Of a DNA stretch of 64,000 nt, positions 18,328 to 27,176 are shown in pieces (position 1 is the first letter of the stretch; every line of letters starts with the position of its first letter). The position numbers and the translations under genes were made by a program. The stretch is from assembly GCA_002390285.1 (NCBI GenBank), contig DGPB01000004.1:52995-116994 (forward strand), in the 5' to 3' direction. The notes beneath the pieces are model-generated. The model was not told the origin of the DNA and did not search any database. It was given only the letters and a program-made list of their open reading frames with translations. The stretch comes from Cellvibrionales bacterium UBA4451 (GTDB lineage: Bacteria > Pseudomonadota > Gammaproteobacteria > Pseudomonadales > Porticoccaceae).

Positions 18328-19005
18328 TTATAGATTCTGAGATGTTTTATATACATCGGCAACCTCTACTAACGCAGCAATTTCAGCCAAGTATAGCGAT
18401 GCCAAATAAGTAGGCCCAGACCTTGCTAGCATCGTATATCGCAACTGAGCCTCAGGGCTCTCAGAATAGCTGTCTGAAAGTTTAGTTATGGACTCTTTGC
18501 CGAGATTAAATACAACACGTTCGGATAGATAGCATCCAGTTCTTCTTGCTGCTCCAGTTTTTCTTGCCGCTAGACAATCTACCTTTCGTTCTAAAATAGT
18601 TGCCTCAATAAATTTTGTTTCATTGTTGGAGTCATAACGGACATCCCGGTATAGATGAAATTTATGAGACTTGTACTTTACGATGGTATTGATTTGATAA
18701 GCGGTGTCGCCTGTTTCTTTATCCACAGCAACACTGATGTAGCTCTCTCCCCAGGGCCTGCGATCATTTACCTTTTCCTTCTTAAACCCATCAATAGTAG
18801 AGAATACTATTGTTTTTCCGGAGTCCCTCTCTTTTGTGATGATATGTTGTTTAAAATGCGCTTTGTTTAAAGTAGGTTCAGAGGGTTCAGAGGAAGACGG
18901 GTTAGATGGCAGTGCTGTTGGCTCGTCCTGTGTACTCGTGCTTGAGCAGCCATGTAGAATTAAGGCTATGACTAAATAAAAAAAGAATTGGTGAATTATT
19001 TTCAT
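18328..19005 (-). CDS. Predicted lipoprotein, copy B of a tandem pair
   Basis: A 225-residue protein from ATG 19005 with a lipoprotein signal: basic start, hydrophobic stretch FFFYLVIALIL, then lipobox LHGC with the acceptor cysteine near residue 20. A low-complexity Ser/Pro/Thr linker follows. The remainder resembles the next gene upstream: LNKAHFKQHIITKE and SGKTIVFSTIDGF here, LDKAHFKQHLTTTE and SGETLVLSTVNGF there. Serine after the cysteine suggests outer-membrane sorting. I recognise no family or function. The two genes are co-oriented with 162 bp between them. Confidence 0.8.
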   Translation of the reverse strand: MKIIHQFFFYLVIALILHGCSSTSTQDEPTALPSNPSSSEPSEPTLNKAHFKQHIITKERDSGKTIVFSTIDGFKKEKVNDRRPWGESYISVAVDKETGDTAYQINTIVKYKSHKFHLYRDVRYDSNNETKFIEATILERKVDCLAARKTGAARRTGCYLSERVVFNLGKESITKLSDSYSESPEAQLRYTMLARSGPTYLASLYLAEIAALVEVADVYKTSQNL

Positions 19006-19167
19006 ATTAGCATCCAAATAAGTATCGTCATAATAGGGCGTTATATTTTTAAGAATACAGGGTCAGGATAAAATCACTCATTAATAATAGCTTATTATAA
19101 GAGTTACATGTGGTGGAAAGAAAAGGCTGTCGGCACTCTAATTTTCACTCTCTTCTTGGCCCACTTG

Positions 19168-19815
19168 TTATAAATCCTTATCTATTAGGTTTTCATTTAC
19201 GGCCTCAGATAAAGCAGAAATTTCAGACACAAATAAATGGGTCGAGTAACTTGTACCTATTTCTGGAGACAATGTATATCGCCACTTTTTGTGAGATCCT
19301 GTGTTTTGAGAGCCTTCAGTATAATTTTTAGCGATCTGATCAACAGCTTGCTGGTTAATGGTAAAGACAACATGTTCCTTGCGATAACATCCGCTATATT
19401 GGCTGCCCTTGCAATCCACCACCTGGTTTAACAGAGTGGTTTTAACTGACTGTTGACTGCCGTTCGCGGTGTAACTTACTTGCTTGTACAGGCGAGAATC
19501 ATGATCTTTATATTCTATGATGCTATGAATGTGGTACGTGGTGGAGCCCGTTATTTTGTCCACAGTAGCGCTGATGTAATTGTCACCCGTAACATTGTAT
19601 TTCGTCAGCATACGTTGTTTGTTAAACCCGTTAACGGTAGAGAGGACTAGCGTTTCTCCTGAGTTCCCCTCTGTGGTGGTGAGATGCTGTTTAAAATGAG
19701 CCTTATCAAGAACGGGTGATGCAGCAGGTTGAGCATTTTGCGAGCTCGCGCTCGAACAGCCCTGCAGAAAGAGAGTTACAAATAAATAGAAGAAGATAAG
19801 GTGGTTCTTTCTCAT
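19168..19815 (-). CDS. Predicted lipoprotein, copy A of a tandem pair
   Basis: A 215-residue protein with signal FFYLFVTLFLQGC; the acceptor cysteine is near residue 20 and is followed by SSASS. The mature part shares most of its length with copy B, including paired cysteines (DCKGSQYSGCY here, DCLAARKTGAARRTGCY there) that could form a disulfide in the periplasm. The two have diverged strongly, so the duplication is old. I do not recognise a family. The 220-bp gap to the divergent hydrolase gene probably holds its promoter. Confidence 0.8.
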   Translation of the reverse strand: MRKNHLIFFYLFVTLFLQGCSSASSQNAQPAASPVLDKAHFKQHLTTTEGNSGETLVLSTVNGFNKQRMLTKYNVTGDNYISATVDKITGSTTYHIHSIIEYKDHDSRLYKQVSYTANGSQQSVKTTLLNQVVDCKGSQYSGCYRKEHVVFTINQQAVDQIAKNYTEGSQNTGSHKKWRYTLSPEIGTSYSTHLFVSEISALSEAVNENLIDKDL

Positions 19816-20035
19816 CAGTTTGTGGGCCTTAAAATTTAAAGTTGTCGTTATGTTTAGTTTGATTCTGCTCTTAAGTTTAGTTCAATAGCTAGCCGACGGA
19901 TGTAATTGATATGAAGGAACGTTACTGACGGCCCTCCAGTCTGAGTTTAGTGTATAAACACTTATCCTAGATTAGGGTTTGCGATTATAGTAATGAAATA
20001 CGTTAATACTGATGACTTCTAGGTAATCTTAATAA

Positions 20036-20989
20036 ATGAGTATAACCCCTGAACAATTAGAGAGCGTGCGCCGTGGGTTGAGTCCTCTGATATTTGATTT
20101 CACGCGCGATGATGCTGAGAAAACCACCGAAGAGGCTCTTTACCTGAGCCACTACAGTTTAGATGTGCCTCCAGAGCTTACCGGCATCAAACATTACTTG
20201 GGTTATCTACCCACTCGAGGCTTTCATCTCGCGACCCAATACTGGTTGCCAGAAAAACCTCATGGAACCTATTTTGTGGCGCACGGTTATTTTGATCACA
20301 TTGGCCTATATGGCCACTTGATACATCATCTACTAAGTCTAAATTATGCGGTGGTAGCTTTTGACCTACCTGGCCATGGTTTGTCCAGCGGGGAGCGAGT
20401 CACTATTGAAAGCTTCGATCATTATGTGGATATTTTTTCCGATCTTCTGCACCGATGTGACACGCATTTTCCGAAACCCTGGAAAGCGTTAGGGCAAAGT
20501 ACTGGGGGTGCCATTCTACTGAAATATCTTCTGGCCGCAAAACCACATCATTACCAGAATGACCTCGCTGAAATTACGGTCTTGGCGCCACTTATTCACC
20601 CAAGAGGTTGGAAAAAAAGCTTGAAGACTTATAAATTTCTTCATCGTTTTCTAAAAAAAATAAAACGAAAATTTAAAGCGAATACGGCTAATGATGAATT
20701 TAATCAGTTTTTGGAAAATGACGACCCGTTACAGGAAAATTATATTCCGATGGAATGGATTGCGTCTATGAAGAGGTGGACGGAGGAGTTTTCCGCCTTG
20801 CCGCCTAGCGACTACCCGTTAACAGTAGTTCAGGGAGATTGTGATAGAACAGTGGCTTGGCAGCACAATATGGACGAGTTGAGTAAAAAATTCTGTAATA
20901 TCGTATTGGAAGTTATACCTGGCGCGCAGCATCATTTGGTTAACGAAGAGTTGCAGATAAGAAATAAAGTTTTTAAAAATATTAATTAG
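20036..20989 (+). CDS. Alpha/beta hydrolase, serine aminopeptidase/lysophospholipase type
   Basis: A 317-residue alpha/beta hydrolase with no signal peptide. It has the family's HGYFDHIGLYGHL oxyanion region, FDLPGHGLSSG, and the nucleophile elbow LGQSTGGAIL with the serine near residue 158. The acid is probably the aspartate in VVQGDCDRTV, and the histidine is in GAQHHLVNE. This resembles the monoglyceride-lipase/lysophospholipase group; the substrate is unknown. The C-terminal third is Lys-rich. It is a single gene followed by an AT-rich gap of about 95 bp. Confidence 0.82.
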   Translation: MSITPEQLESVRRGLSPLIFDFTRDDAEKTTEEALYLSHYSLDVPPELTGIKHYLGYLPTRGFHLATQYWLPEKPHGTYFVAHGYFDHIGLYGHLIHHLLSLNYAVVAFDLPGHGLSSGERVTIESFDHYVDIFSDLLHRCDTHFPKPWKALGQSTGGAILLKYLLAAKPHHYQNDLAEITVLAPLIHPRGWKKSLKTYKFLHRFLKKIKRKFKANTANDEFNQFLENDDPLQENYIPMEWIASMKRWTEEFSALPPSDYPLTVVQGDCDRTVAWQHNMDELSKKFCNIVLEVIPGAQHHLVNEELQIRNKVFKNIN

Positions 20990-21085
20990 TAAATTTATTT
21001 ATTTGGAGTTTTTTAAAATAGATTAGAAAAAAAGTATAAAGAGAATTCATTTTTTAAATTCAAATTATCTTGAATAAAAATATTT

Positions 21086-22327
21086 TTAAAAGAGAACTCT
21101 GCAACGCATCGTGCCTTCAATTTCTTTGAGAGCTTTAAGTGCCAAGGCACTGTATTCGGTATCTACATCGAGAACCACATAACCCACTTTTTCATTGGTT
21201 TGCAGGTGTTGGCCACAGATATTGATATTGTTATCAGAGAACACTTGGTTAATGGCCGTCATGATACCCGGTACATTGTGGTGAACATGGAGTAACCGGT
21301 GTGTGCCGAGTAACGGTGGTAGCGATACTTGCGGGAAATTAACCGCACTGACGGTAGCGCCTTTGTCGCTATAGCTCACCATTTTCTCCGCGACTTCCAG
21401 CCCGATATTTTCCTGGGCTTCCTGAGTGGAGCCGCCGATGTGGGGAGTCAGGATAACATTGTCGAATTTACGCAGTGGAGAGACAAATTCCTCCTGATTG
21501 GATTTGGGCTCGCTTGGAAAAACGTCAATAGCCGCGCCACCCAGATGTTTGCTTTCAAGCAGTGAGCTGAGAGCGTCGATATCGACCACCTGACCTCGAG
21601 CGGCGTTGATTAAGATGGCGCCTTTCTTCATGGCGCCTAATTCTTTTGGCCCCATCATATAGCGAGTAGCAGTGGTGTCTGGCACATGCAATGAGACTAC
21701 GTCAGATAGGCTGAGCAGTGCTTTGAGGTCAGAAACTTGTTCGGCATTGCCCAGTGGTAGCTTGGTGATCACATCGTAAAATTTTACTTTCATGCCCATG
21801 GCCTCAGCCATGACACTGATTTGGCTGCCAATATTACCGTAGCCAATAATACCCAAGGTTTTACCGCGTACTTCGTAGGAATCGTTAGCGGATTTCAGCC
21901 AAGTTCCTCGGTGAGCGGCCGCACTTTTCTCGGGAATACCACGCATCAGCATAATGGTTTCAGCAATCACCAGCTCAGCCACACTGCGGGTATTAGAATA
22001 GGGGGCATTAAAGACCACCACGCCATGTTCGGTGGCGGCCTGAAGGTCTACTTGATTGGTTCCAATACAGAAGCACCCGACACCAATCAGTTTTTTACCG
22101 GCTTCGAAAACCCGGCGGTTGAGCTGAGAGCGAGAGCGAATACCAACAAAGTGAAAATCCTTAATTTTTTTCACTAGCTCGTCTTCTGGTAGGGCAGACT
22201 TCAGGTATTCCACATTGGTATACCCGGCCGCTTCCAGAGAGGCTACTGCAGAAGGGTGGACGCCTTCTAATAAAAGGAATTTGATTTTGGCTTTGTCTAA
22301 TGAAAAGCCGAGGGAAGAATTGGCCAT
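21086..22327 (-). CDS. serA: D-3-phosphoglycerate dehydrogenase, ACT-containing
   Basis: A 413-residue protein close to E. coli SerA in size. It has the Rossmann motif GYGNIGSQ near residue 160, the catalytic region NAARGQVVD, and TPHIGGSTQEAQ with the catalytic histidine. The C-terminal ACT domain (MTAINQVFSDNNINICG) senses serine for feedback inhibition. It catalyses the first step of serine synthesis and also reduces 2-oxoglutarate to D-2-hydroxyglutarate. It is divergent from the D-2-hydroxyglutarate dehydrogenase gene, which removes that by-product. Confidence 0.96.
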   Translation of the reverse strand: MANSSLGFSLDKAKIKFLLLEGVHPSAVASLEAAGYTNVEYLKSALPEDELVKKIKDFHFVGIRSRSQLNRRVFEAGKKLIGVGCFCIGTNQVDLQAATEHGVVVFNAPYSNTRSVAELVIAETIMLMRGIPEKSAAAHRGTWLKSANDSYEVRGKTLGIIGYGNIGSQISVMAEAMGMKVKFYDVITKLPLGNAEQVSDLKALLSLSDVVSLHVPDTTATRYMMGPKELGAMKKGAILINAARGQVVDIDALSSLLESKHLGGAAIDVFPSEPKSNQEEFVSPLRKFDNVILTPHIGGSTQEAQENIGLEVAEKMVSYSDKGATVSAVNFPQVSLPPLLGTHRLLHVHHNVPGIMTAINQVFSDNNINICGQHLQTNEKVGYVVLDVDTEYSALALKALKEIEGTMRCRVLF

Positions 22328-22466
22328 ACGATTCTCTTGGGTGGGCGCTCTATAGGCAGCAGGGCAAGCAGTCAGACTGTAAGTACCACTTCAGCTATCT
22401 AAAAAAAAGGGCGGCTATGATACCATGCACGCCCTTTGATAACTGCCCCTTTTGGAGGTGTTTGCG

Positions 22467-23876
22467 ATGGCCATTGCGGCTTCCGTCATAGAAACGTTAC
22501 GCGGCATTGTGGGTGATCAGCGTGTGCTGACCGATGACGTATCTTTCCAGCAATATGGTGTTGATCGGACGACGATCTGGCAGCCAGCGCCCGGTGTGGT
22601 GGTACTGCCCGGTAGTACTGAAGAAGTGCAGGCCATTGTGCAGCTAGCCAATATCGAGAACCTTGCAGTAGTTCCCTCCGGTGGCCGTACGGGGCTAAGT
22701 GGTGGCGCAGTTGCTACTAATGGCGAAATCGTCATTGCCATGGATCGAATGAATCAGGTGGTGGATTTCAATGAAGTAGACCGCACAGTGACCGTGGAAT
22801 CGGGCATGATCACCGAACAATTGCAGGTATTTGCCGAAGGTAAGGGGCTGTTTTACCCCGTTTGGTTCGCCTCGACAGGTTCCAGCCAAATTGGCGGCAA
22901 CATTGCCACCAATGCCGGCGGTATCAATGTGATTCGCTACGGCATGACCCGTAACTGGGTGATGGGCCTGAAGGTGGTCGATGGTAGCGGCAACATTATG
23001 GAACTGAATCGCGGGCTGGTAAAAAACAACACGGGTCTGGATTTTCGTCACCTGTTTATTGGTTCGGAAGGTATCCTGGGGATTATCACGGAAGCCACTA
23101 TGCGCTTGACGCGCCCGCCACAGGAACTGAGTGTGCTGGTGCTGGGAGTGGTCGATTTCCCTAGTATTATGGGCGTACTAAAAACGTTTAATGACGGGAT
23201 GGATCTCACCGCCTTTGAATTTTTTACCCATAACGGCATGGAGAAAGTGGTCGCCCACAGTGGAGTACCAGTGCCGTTCGAAACAAAAGCGCCGTTCTAT
23301 GCGCTGATTGAATTTGAGCAGACCTCTGAAGCTCTGCTAGATAAGGCTATGGAATTGTTCGAAGCCTGTGTGATGGAAGGCTGGGTGGAAGATGGCGTAA
23401 TCAGCCAGAGCTTGTCCCAGGCTGAAAATTTGTGGAAGTTACGCGAGGATATGTCGGAAACGCTCTCCCGGTGGAAACCTTACAAAAACGATATCAGCGT
23501 CAACATTTCAAGGATGCCTGAGTTTCTAGCCAAGGTTGATGTGTTGGTAGCGAATGAATACCCCGATTTTGAAGTGGTTTGGTACGGCCATATTGGCGAT
23601 GGCAACCTACACTTGAATATACTCAAGCCAGACGATCTTTCCGTGGAAACATTTACTGCGCGGTGTAGCGGCGTCAGCAAGCAAGTGGCGGCTCTGGTTC
23701 AAGAGTTCAACGGTAGTGTCTCTGCCGAGCACGGCGTCGGCCTATTGAAGAAAGATTACCTGAGTTACACTCGGACAGAGACTGAATTACAGTTGATGCG
23801 ACAAATCAAACAGGTTTTCGACCCCAACGGTATTATGAATCCGGGCAAGCTGGTTGATGCTGTGGCTGACACATAG
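22467..23876 (+). CDS. FAD-dependent D-2-hydroxyglutarate dehydrogenase
   Basis: A 469-residue protein of the GlcD/D-lactate dehydrogenase family. The FAD-binding loop PSGGRTGLSGGAV lies near residue 75, and the C-terminal part has HIGDGNLHLN and EHGVGLLKKDYL. ATG 22467 has GGAGG 8 nt upstream. In Pseudomonas stutzeri an enzyme of this type encoded beside serA oxidises D-2-hydroxyglutarate made by SerA and pulls serine synthesis forward. The divergent arrangement here is the same, which supports the substrate; a glycolate or lactate oxidase would be the alternative. Confidence 0.85.
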   Translation: MAIAASVIETLRGIVGDQRVLTDDVSFQQYGVDRTTIWQPAPGVVVLPGSTEEVQAIVQLANIENLAVVPSGGRTGLSGGAVATNGEIVIAMDRMNQVVDFNEVDRTVTVESGMITEQLQVFAEGKGLFYPVWFASTGSSQIGGNIATNAGGINVIRYGMTRNWVMGLKVVDGSGNIMELNRGLVKNNTGLDFRHLFIGSEGILGIITEATMRLTRPPQELSVLVLGVVDFPSIMGVLKTFNDGMDLTAFEFFTHNGMEKVVAHSGVPVPFETKAPFYALIEFEQTSEALLDKAMELFEACVMEGWVEDGVISQSLSQAENLWKLREDMSETLSRWKPYKNDISVNISRMPEFLAKVDVLVANEYPDFEVVWYGHIGDGNLHLNILKPDDLSVETFTARCSGVSKQVAALVQEFNGSVSAEHGVGLLKKDYLSYTRTETELQLMRQIKQVFDPNGIMNPGKLVDAVADT

Positions 23877-23937
23877 AGCCAGCTAGCTAAGGGAAAATCC
23901 TTAGATGTGATAGGTTGTGGATGGTTAAGGAAAGACT

Positions 23938-24348
23938 ATGAACGAAGAGACACCCAAACCGAAGGCGCATCCGGTTCAGATTAGAGAAGCTAATGATAAA
24001 GAAACTGAAACAGAACCGACCAGCACCGAGGTTGTACCTGACGATAACCTGAAGAACCTGACGCAACTGGTCTATATCCTACAGGCCATCAGCCTAGTAG
24101 TGGGCGTAACCGCTATCGCTGGTCTGATTATCAATTATCTCAAGCGGGATGAGGTCAAAGGTACTTACCTTGAAGCCCACTTTACCTGGCAAATCAAAAC
24201 CTTCTGGTATGCCCTGCTCGGCGTAATACTCGGCTGGTTGCTGGTCATCGTGGTGGTCGGTTTCCTGATTTTGGGCGCGGTATGTCTCTGGTATATCTAC
24301 CGGATTGTTAAGGGCTGGCTGGCTTTCAATGATGGCAAGGCACCTTAA
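23938..24348 (+). CDS. DUF4870-like small membrane protein
   Basis: A 136-residue protein. The first 45 residues are acidic and hydrophilic, then three hydrophobic segments follow (about residues 49-69, 87-110 and 108-125). The pattern YLEAHFTWQIKTFWY between them is typical of the DUF4870/Tic20-like membrane family. The function is unknown. It lies 61 nt after the dehydrogenase and 46 nt before the FAH-family gene on the same strand. Confidence 0.75.
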   Translation: MNEETPKPKAHPVQIREANDKETETEPTSTEVVPDDNLKNLTQLVYILQAISLVVGVTAIAGLIINYLKRDEVKGTYLEAHFTWQIKTFWYALLGVILGWLLVIVVVGFLILGAVCLWYIYRIVKGWLAFNDGKAP

Positions 24349-24394
24349 TAAAAAACCTTAGCAACGATAAAATCCTAACAAAAGAGTTCTGGTA

Positions 24395-25072
24395 ATGCGC
24401 TATTTAGATCACTGTATCCACCTTGCTGGCGGCGGCTCACAGCAGATACCTGCCGGTAAAGTGGTCTGTGTAGGGCTTAACTATCGTGATCACGTTAAAG
24501 AGATGGATGGTCAGGTGGCCGATGAGCCAGTGATCTTTCTCAAGCCGTCCAGTGCGCTGGTGCCTCTGGAAGAGCCGGTAGCTATTCCTGTTGAGTTTGG
24601 TGCTTGTCATTATGAGGCGGAGATGTCGATCTTGATTGGTGAGCAGCTCGGCGATTGCACAGAGGAAGAGGCTGCCAAGGCCATTATTGGTGTTGGTGTA
24701 GCGCTGGACTTGACCCTCAGGGATTTACAGTCTCAATTTAAACAAAAGGGGCACCCCTGGGATAAGGCCAAAGGTTTTGACGGTGCATGCCCTGCGTCGG
24801 CATTTGTGGATCGCGCTCAAGTGGGCGATTTACAGAATTTAGAACTGCGATTTACTCTCAACGGAGAGGTGAAGCAGGCATCTAACACCCGTCATATGAT
24901 CACGCCGGTCTTGACGCTGATTGCGTATATCTCTCGATATTTCACCCTGATGCCCGGTGATATCGTTCTGACGGGCACACCCGCTGGCGTGGGCCCGCTA
25001 TCTCCTGATGATCAGTTAACACTGGAATTGGTGGATGTGGTTTCAGTGACGACTAGTGTGGTTGCTAGATAA
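24395..25072 (+). CDS. Fumarylacetoacetate hydrolase family protein
   Basis: A 225-residue FAH-fold enzyme. It shows KVVCVGLNYRDHVKEM, the metal-binding HYEAEMSILIG, and LTGTPAGVGPL near the C terminus. Short stand-alone members such as E. coli YcgM act as acylpyruvate hydrolases or oxaloacetate decarboxylases on cytoplasmic dicarboxylate-like substrates. The exact substrate cannot be told here, and no aromatic degradation genes are nearby. Confidence 0.85.
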   Translation: MRYLDHCIHLAGGGSQQIPAGKVVCVGLNYRDHVKEMDGQVADEPVIFLKPSSALVPLEEPVAIPVEFGACHYEAEMSILIGEQLGDCTEEEAAKAIIGVGVALDLTLRDLQSQFKQKGHPWDKAKGFDGACPASAFVDRAQVGDLQNLELRFTLNGEVKQASNTRHMITPVLTLIAYISRYFTLMPGDIVLTGTPAGVGPLSPDDQLTLELVDVVSVTTSVVAR

Positions 25073-25123
25073 CATTATTATCTGCGCAGCGTTCTTCTCA
25101 ACTGTTTCAGTGAGCCTCGTGCC

Positions 25124-25348
25124 ATGACCATTAAAAAAGGTATCTACAAACACTTCAAGGGCAATCTCTACGAAGTGATAGACACCGCCCTCCACAGTGA
25201 AACCAAGGAAGAGCATGTGGTTTATCGCACGCTCTATGGCGATCACAGTACTTGGGTTCGACCTATGGCGATGTTCAATGAAACCATTGAACGTGATGGC
25301 CGTACGTTTAAGCGGTTTGAGTTTGTGGAGGAAGGCCAGCCCAAATAA
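25124..25348 (+). CDS. DUF1653 small protein
   Basis: A 74-residue protein starting IKKGIYKHFKGNLYEVID and ending PMAMFNETIERDGRTFKRFE, which is the whole of the DUF1653 domain. Members are small beta-rich proteins of unknown role, often encoded near housekeeping genes. It lies 51 nt after the FAH gene on the same strand. Confidence 0.88.
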   Translation: MTIKKGIYKHFKGNLYEVIDTALHSETKEEHVVYRTLYGDHSTWVRPMAMFNETIERDGRTFKRFEFVEEGQPK

Positions 25349-25374
25349 TGGCCATTTTAATGTGACTTAGGTAT

Positions 25375-25716
25375 TTAGTGAGACATGGGCATTGGCTTAC
25401 TATCAAAAAAATCACTACGACTGACCAATTCGTCAATAATAGCGTCGATAAATGCCTGATCCAGATCAGAGTTTGGTGTTTCCATACTACCCAAAATATC
25501 CCATAGTTTGCGACTAGCCAGCATTTCGACACGGGTATCAATCCAGTGGAAAACCAGCTCGCCAGTGTCATCCCGTTCAACAAAGAAGTTATTGGCTTGC
25601 TGTTTCATCAGGATTTTGATGGAGGCGCCGTTAATAGGGCAGGTGTTTTTTGTTGCTTCGTGAGTGTTTTTCATAGCTCTTTTCATCTCATCTCTTTTTA
25701 TCATTTCTCTTTTCAT
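25375..25716 (-). CDS. Small hypothetical protein
   Basis: About 113 residues from ATG 25716; other in-frame starts at 25779, 25704, 25686 and 25674 cannot be excluded. ATG 25686 has the best-spaced AAGAG. The N terminus is a repetitive run of Met-Lys-Arg-Glu from AAAAGAGA-like repeats. The body, with NNFFVERDDTGELVFHWIDTRV, looks like a compact folded domain that I do not recognise. It is convergent with the DUF1653 gene. Confidence 0.55.
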   Translation of the reverse strand: MKREMIKRDEMKRAMKNTHEATKNTCPINGASIKILMKQQANNFFVERDDTGELVFHWIDTRVEMLASRKLWDILGSMETPNSDLDQAFIDAIIDELVSRSDFFDSKPMPMSH

Positions 25717-25956
25717 GTGAGCCAAGATAGCGAGTGAATGTGTCAGAACGATGGATATTTGATGACAAAAATATGACATTGGTGTTTTGTTTACGCTTCA
25801 TTGCACCCTTCACTCCCTCCTACACCACGCCTTTCTGATCACCACCTTCATCGTCCCCTTCGGTGATCAATCTGGACATTTTGATGGTCAGCCATCAAAG
25901 TACGCACCTTTCTACCATTACGCATATTTTGCAATAAGACTTATAGGCTCTGGAAG

Positions 25957-25984
25957 TTAGGGCCAGGAAATTAGGGCCAGGAAA
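25957..25984 (+). repeat. 14-bp direct repeat abutting a start codon
   Basis: TTAGGGCCAGGAAA occurs twice back to back; the second copy ends on the A of the MFS transporter start codon. Each copy contains AGGAA; one is 14 nt from the start and the other is directly adjacent. AGGG at 25973-25976 is better placed, about 7 nt away. Confidence 0.9.
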
Positions 25985-27171
25985 TGTCTTCAATTCTGTT
26001 TGAAAAGAAACGCACAGACGTAAACAGCATCAGTGTACGTTTCGCCGCTGTATTAATTAGCGTGTGTACCATGATGTACTTCATCAATATGCCATTGATG
26101 CTAGGGCTTGCTGTAAAAGACCTAGGTCTAGTGCAGTCGCAGGTTTGGCTGCTTGGTGGATTTTTTCTGGGTGGCGTAGCCCTGGCGGCAGCACTCTCCA
26201 TATTGTTTATCCGCATAGCCCACTGGCAGCGACTGATCATTATCAGTGGGTTGATGAGCCTACTTGCCTTTTTACTGCCTGTGTTTGTATCCGGTTTTAC
26301 CTTTTTGTTGATCTGTCAGGGATTGGCCGGTTTGTTTGCCGGTCTTGGTTATGCCGTGGCTATTGCCTGCCTAGGTGATACCGCCAACCCCACACGTAAT
26401 TATGCGTTGGCGCTGACGGTTCAAACGGCCGCCGTTGCAATTGTGAGTTACCTGTTACCTCAATTGGTTGCCAGAGGAACGACCTTTAATGAGGCGCTCA
26501 TAGCGGTCACAGCTTATTCTTTTATTGCCATACTGCTGGCGACGATGATGCCGAGAAATGGTAAACGTGCCAGCCTTAAAAGTGCCATGAGCAGCCAAAA
26601 GCCCGGTGCGGTTTACTTCACATTGTTTGTGCTGCTTCTAGTCTTTGTGGGTGGTAGCACCGTACGTAACTCAATAGAGCCCATCGCATCGCGTTTTGAT
26701 TTCGCTGCTACAGAAGGTGGTGGGGTGATGATGATGTTGGTTCTGGCCAGCGGGCTGGGTTCATTGATCGCCGCTTTTATAGGCGGGCGTTCCGGTTATG
26801 CTAAACCAATGGCCCTTGCCTTGGGTGTCGCTGCCACTGTTTTAGTTCTGGGTGTCTTTCAGCTTTGGCCGGAACAGTTGAGTTTGATTTTTGCATTCTG
26901 TCTCGTGGGGGGTGCCTGGAATTTCGCCGCTGCCTATGGCATGGGATTAACAGCCAAGCTTGACAGCAGTGGTAAATACACGCCATTAATCGCCACCATG
27001 CAGATTGTCGGTAATGTTACGGGTATTGCCGCTGTTGGTTCACTGGTGGTGGGCGGCAGTTATGTCTTGCCCTATATGCTTGCAGGGATAGTCTGGATTG
27101 TGGCATTGGTGATGGTTATTCAGATCGCGAAACGTAATCAAAAACAAATCACGGCAAGCAGTAGCGAGTAA
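25984..27171 (+). CDS. Major facilitator superfamily transporter
   Basis: A 395-residue integral membrane protein with about 11-12 hydrophobic segments and a basic stretch (MPRNGKRASLKSAM) near the middle, the usual cytoplasmic loop between the two six-helix halves. It resembles sugar/drug-efflux MFS proteins, but no substrate motif is clear. ATG 25984 is used because the hydrophobic region begins about 20 residues later. The stop lies 5 nt before the srkA start, so the two are probably co-transcribed. Confidence 0.82.
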   Translation: MSSILFEKKRTDVNSISVRFAAVLISVCTMMYFINMPLMLGLAVKDLGLVQSQVWLLGGFFLGGVALAAALSILFIRIAHWQRLIIISGLMSLLAFLLPVFVSGFTFLLICQGLAGLFAGLGYAVAIACLGDTANPTRNYALALTVQTAAVAIVSYLLPQLVARGTTFNEALIAVTAYSFIAILLATMMPRNGKRASLKSAMSSQKPGAVYFTLFVLLLVFVGGSTVRNSIEPIASRFDFAATEGGGVMMMLVLASGLGSLIAAFIGGRSGYAKPMALALGVAATVLVLGVFQLWPEQLSLIFAFCLVGGAWNFAAAYGMGLTAKLDSSGKYTPLIATMQIVGNVTGIAAVGSLVVGGSYVLPYMLAGIVWIVALVMVIQIAKRNQKQITASSSE

Positions 27172-27176
27172 TATCA

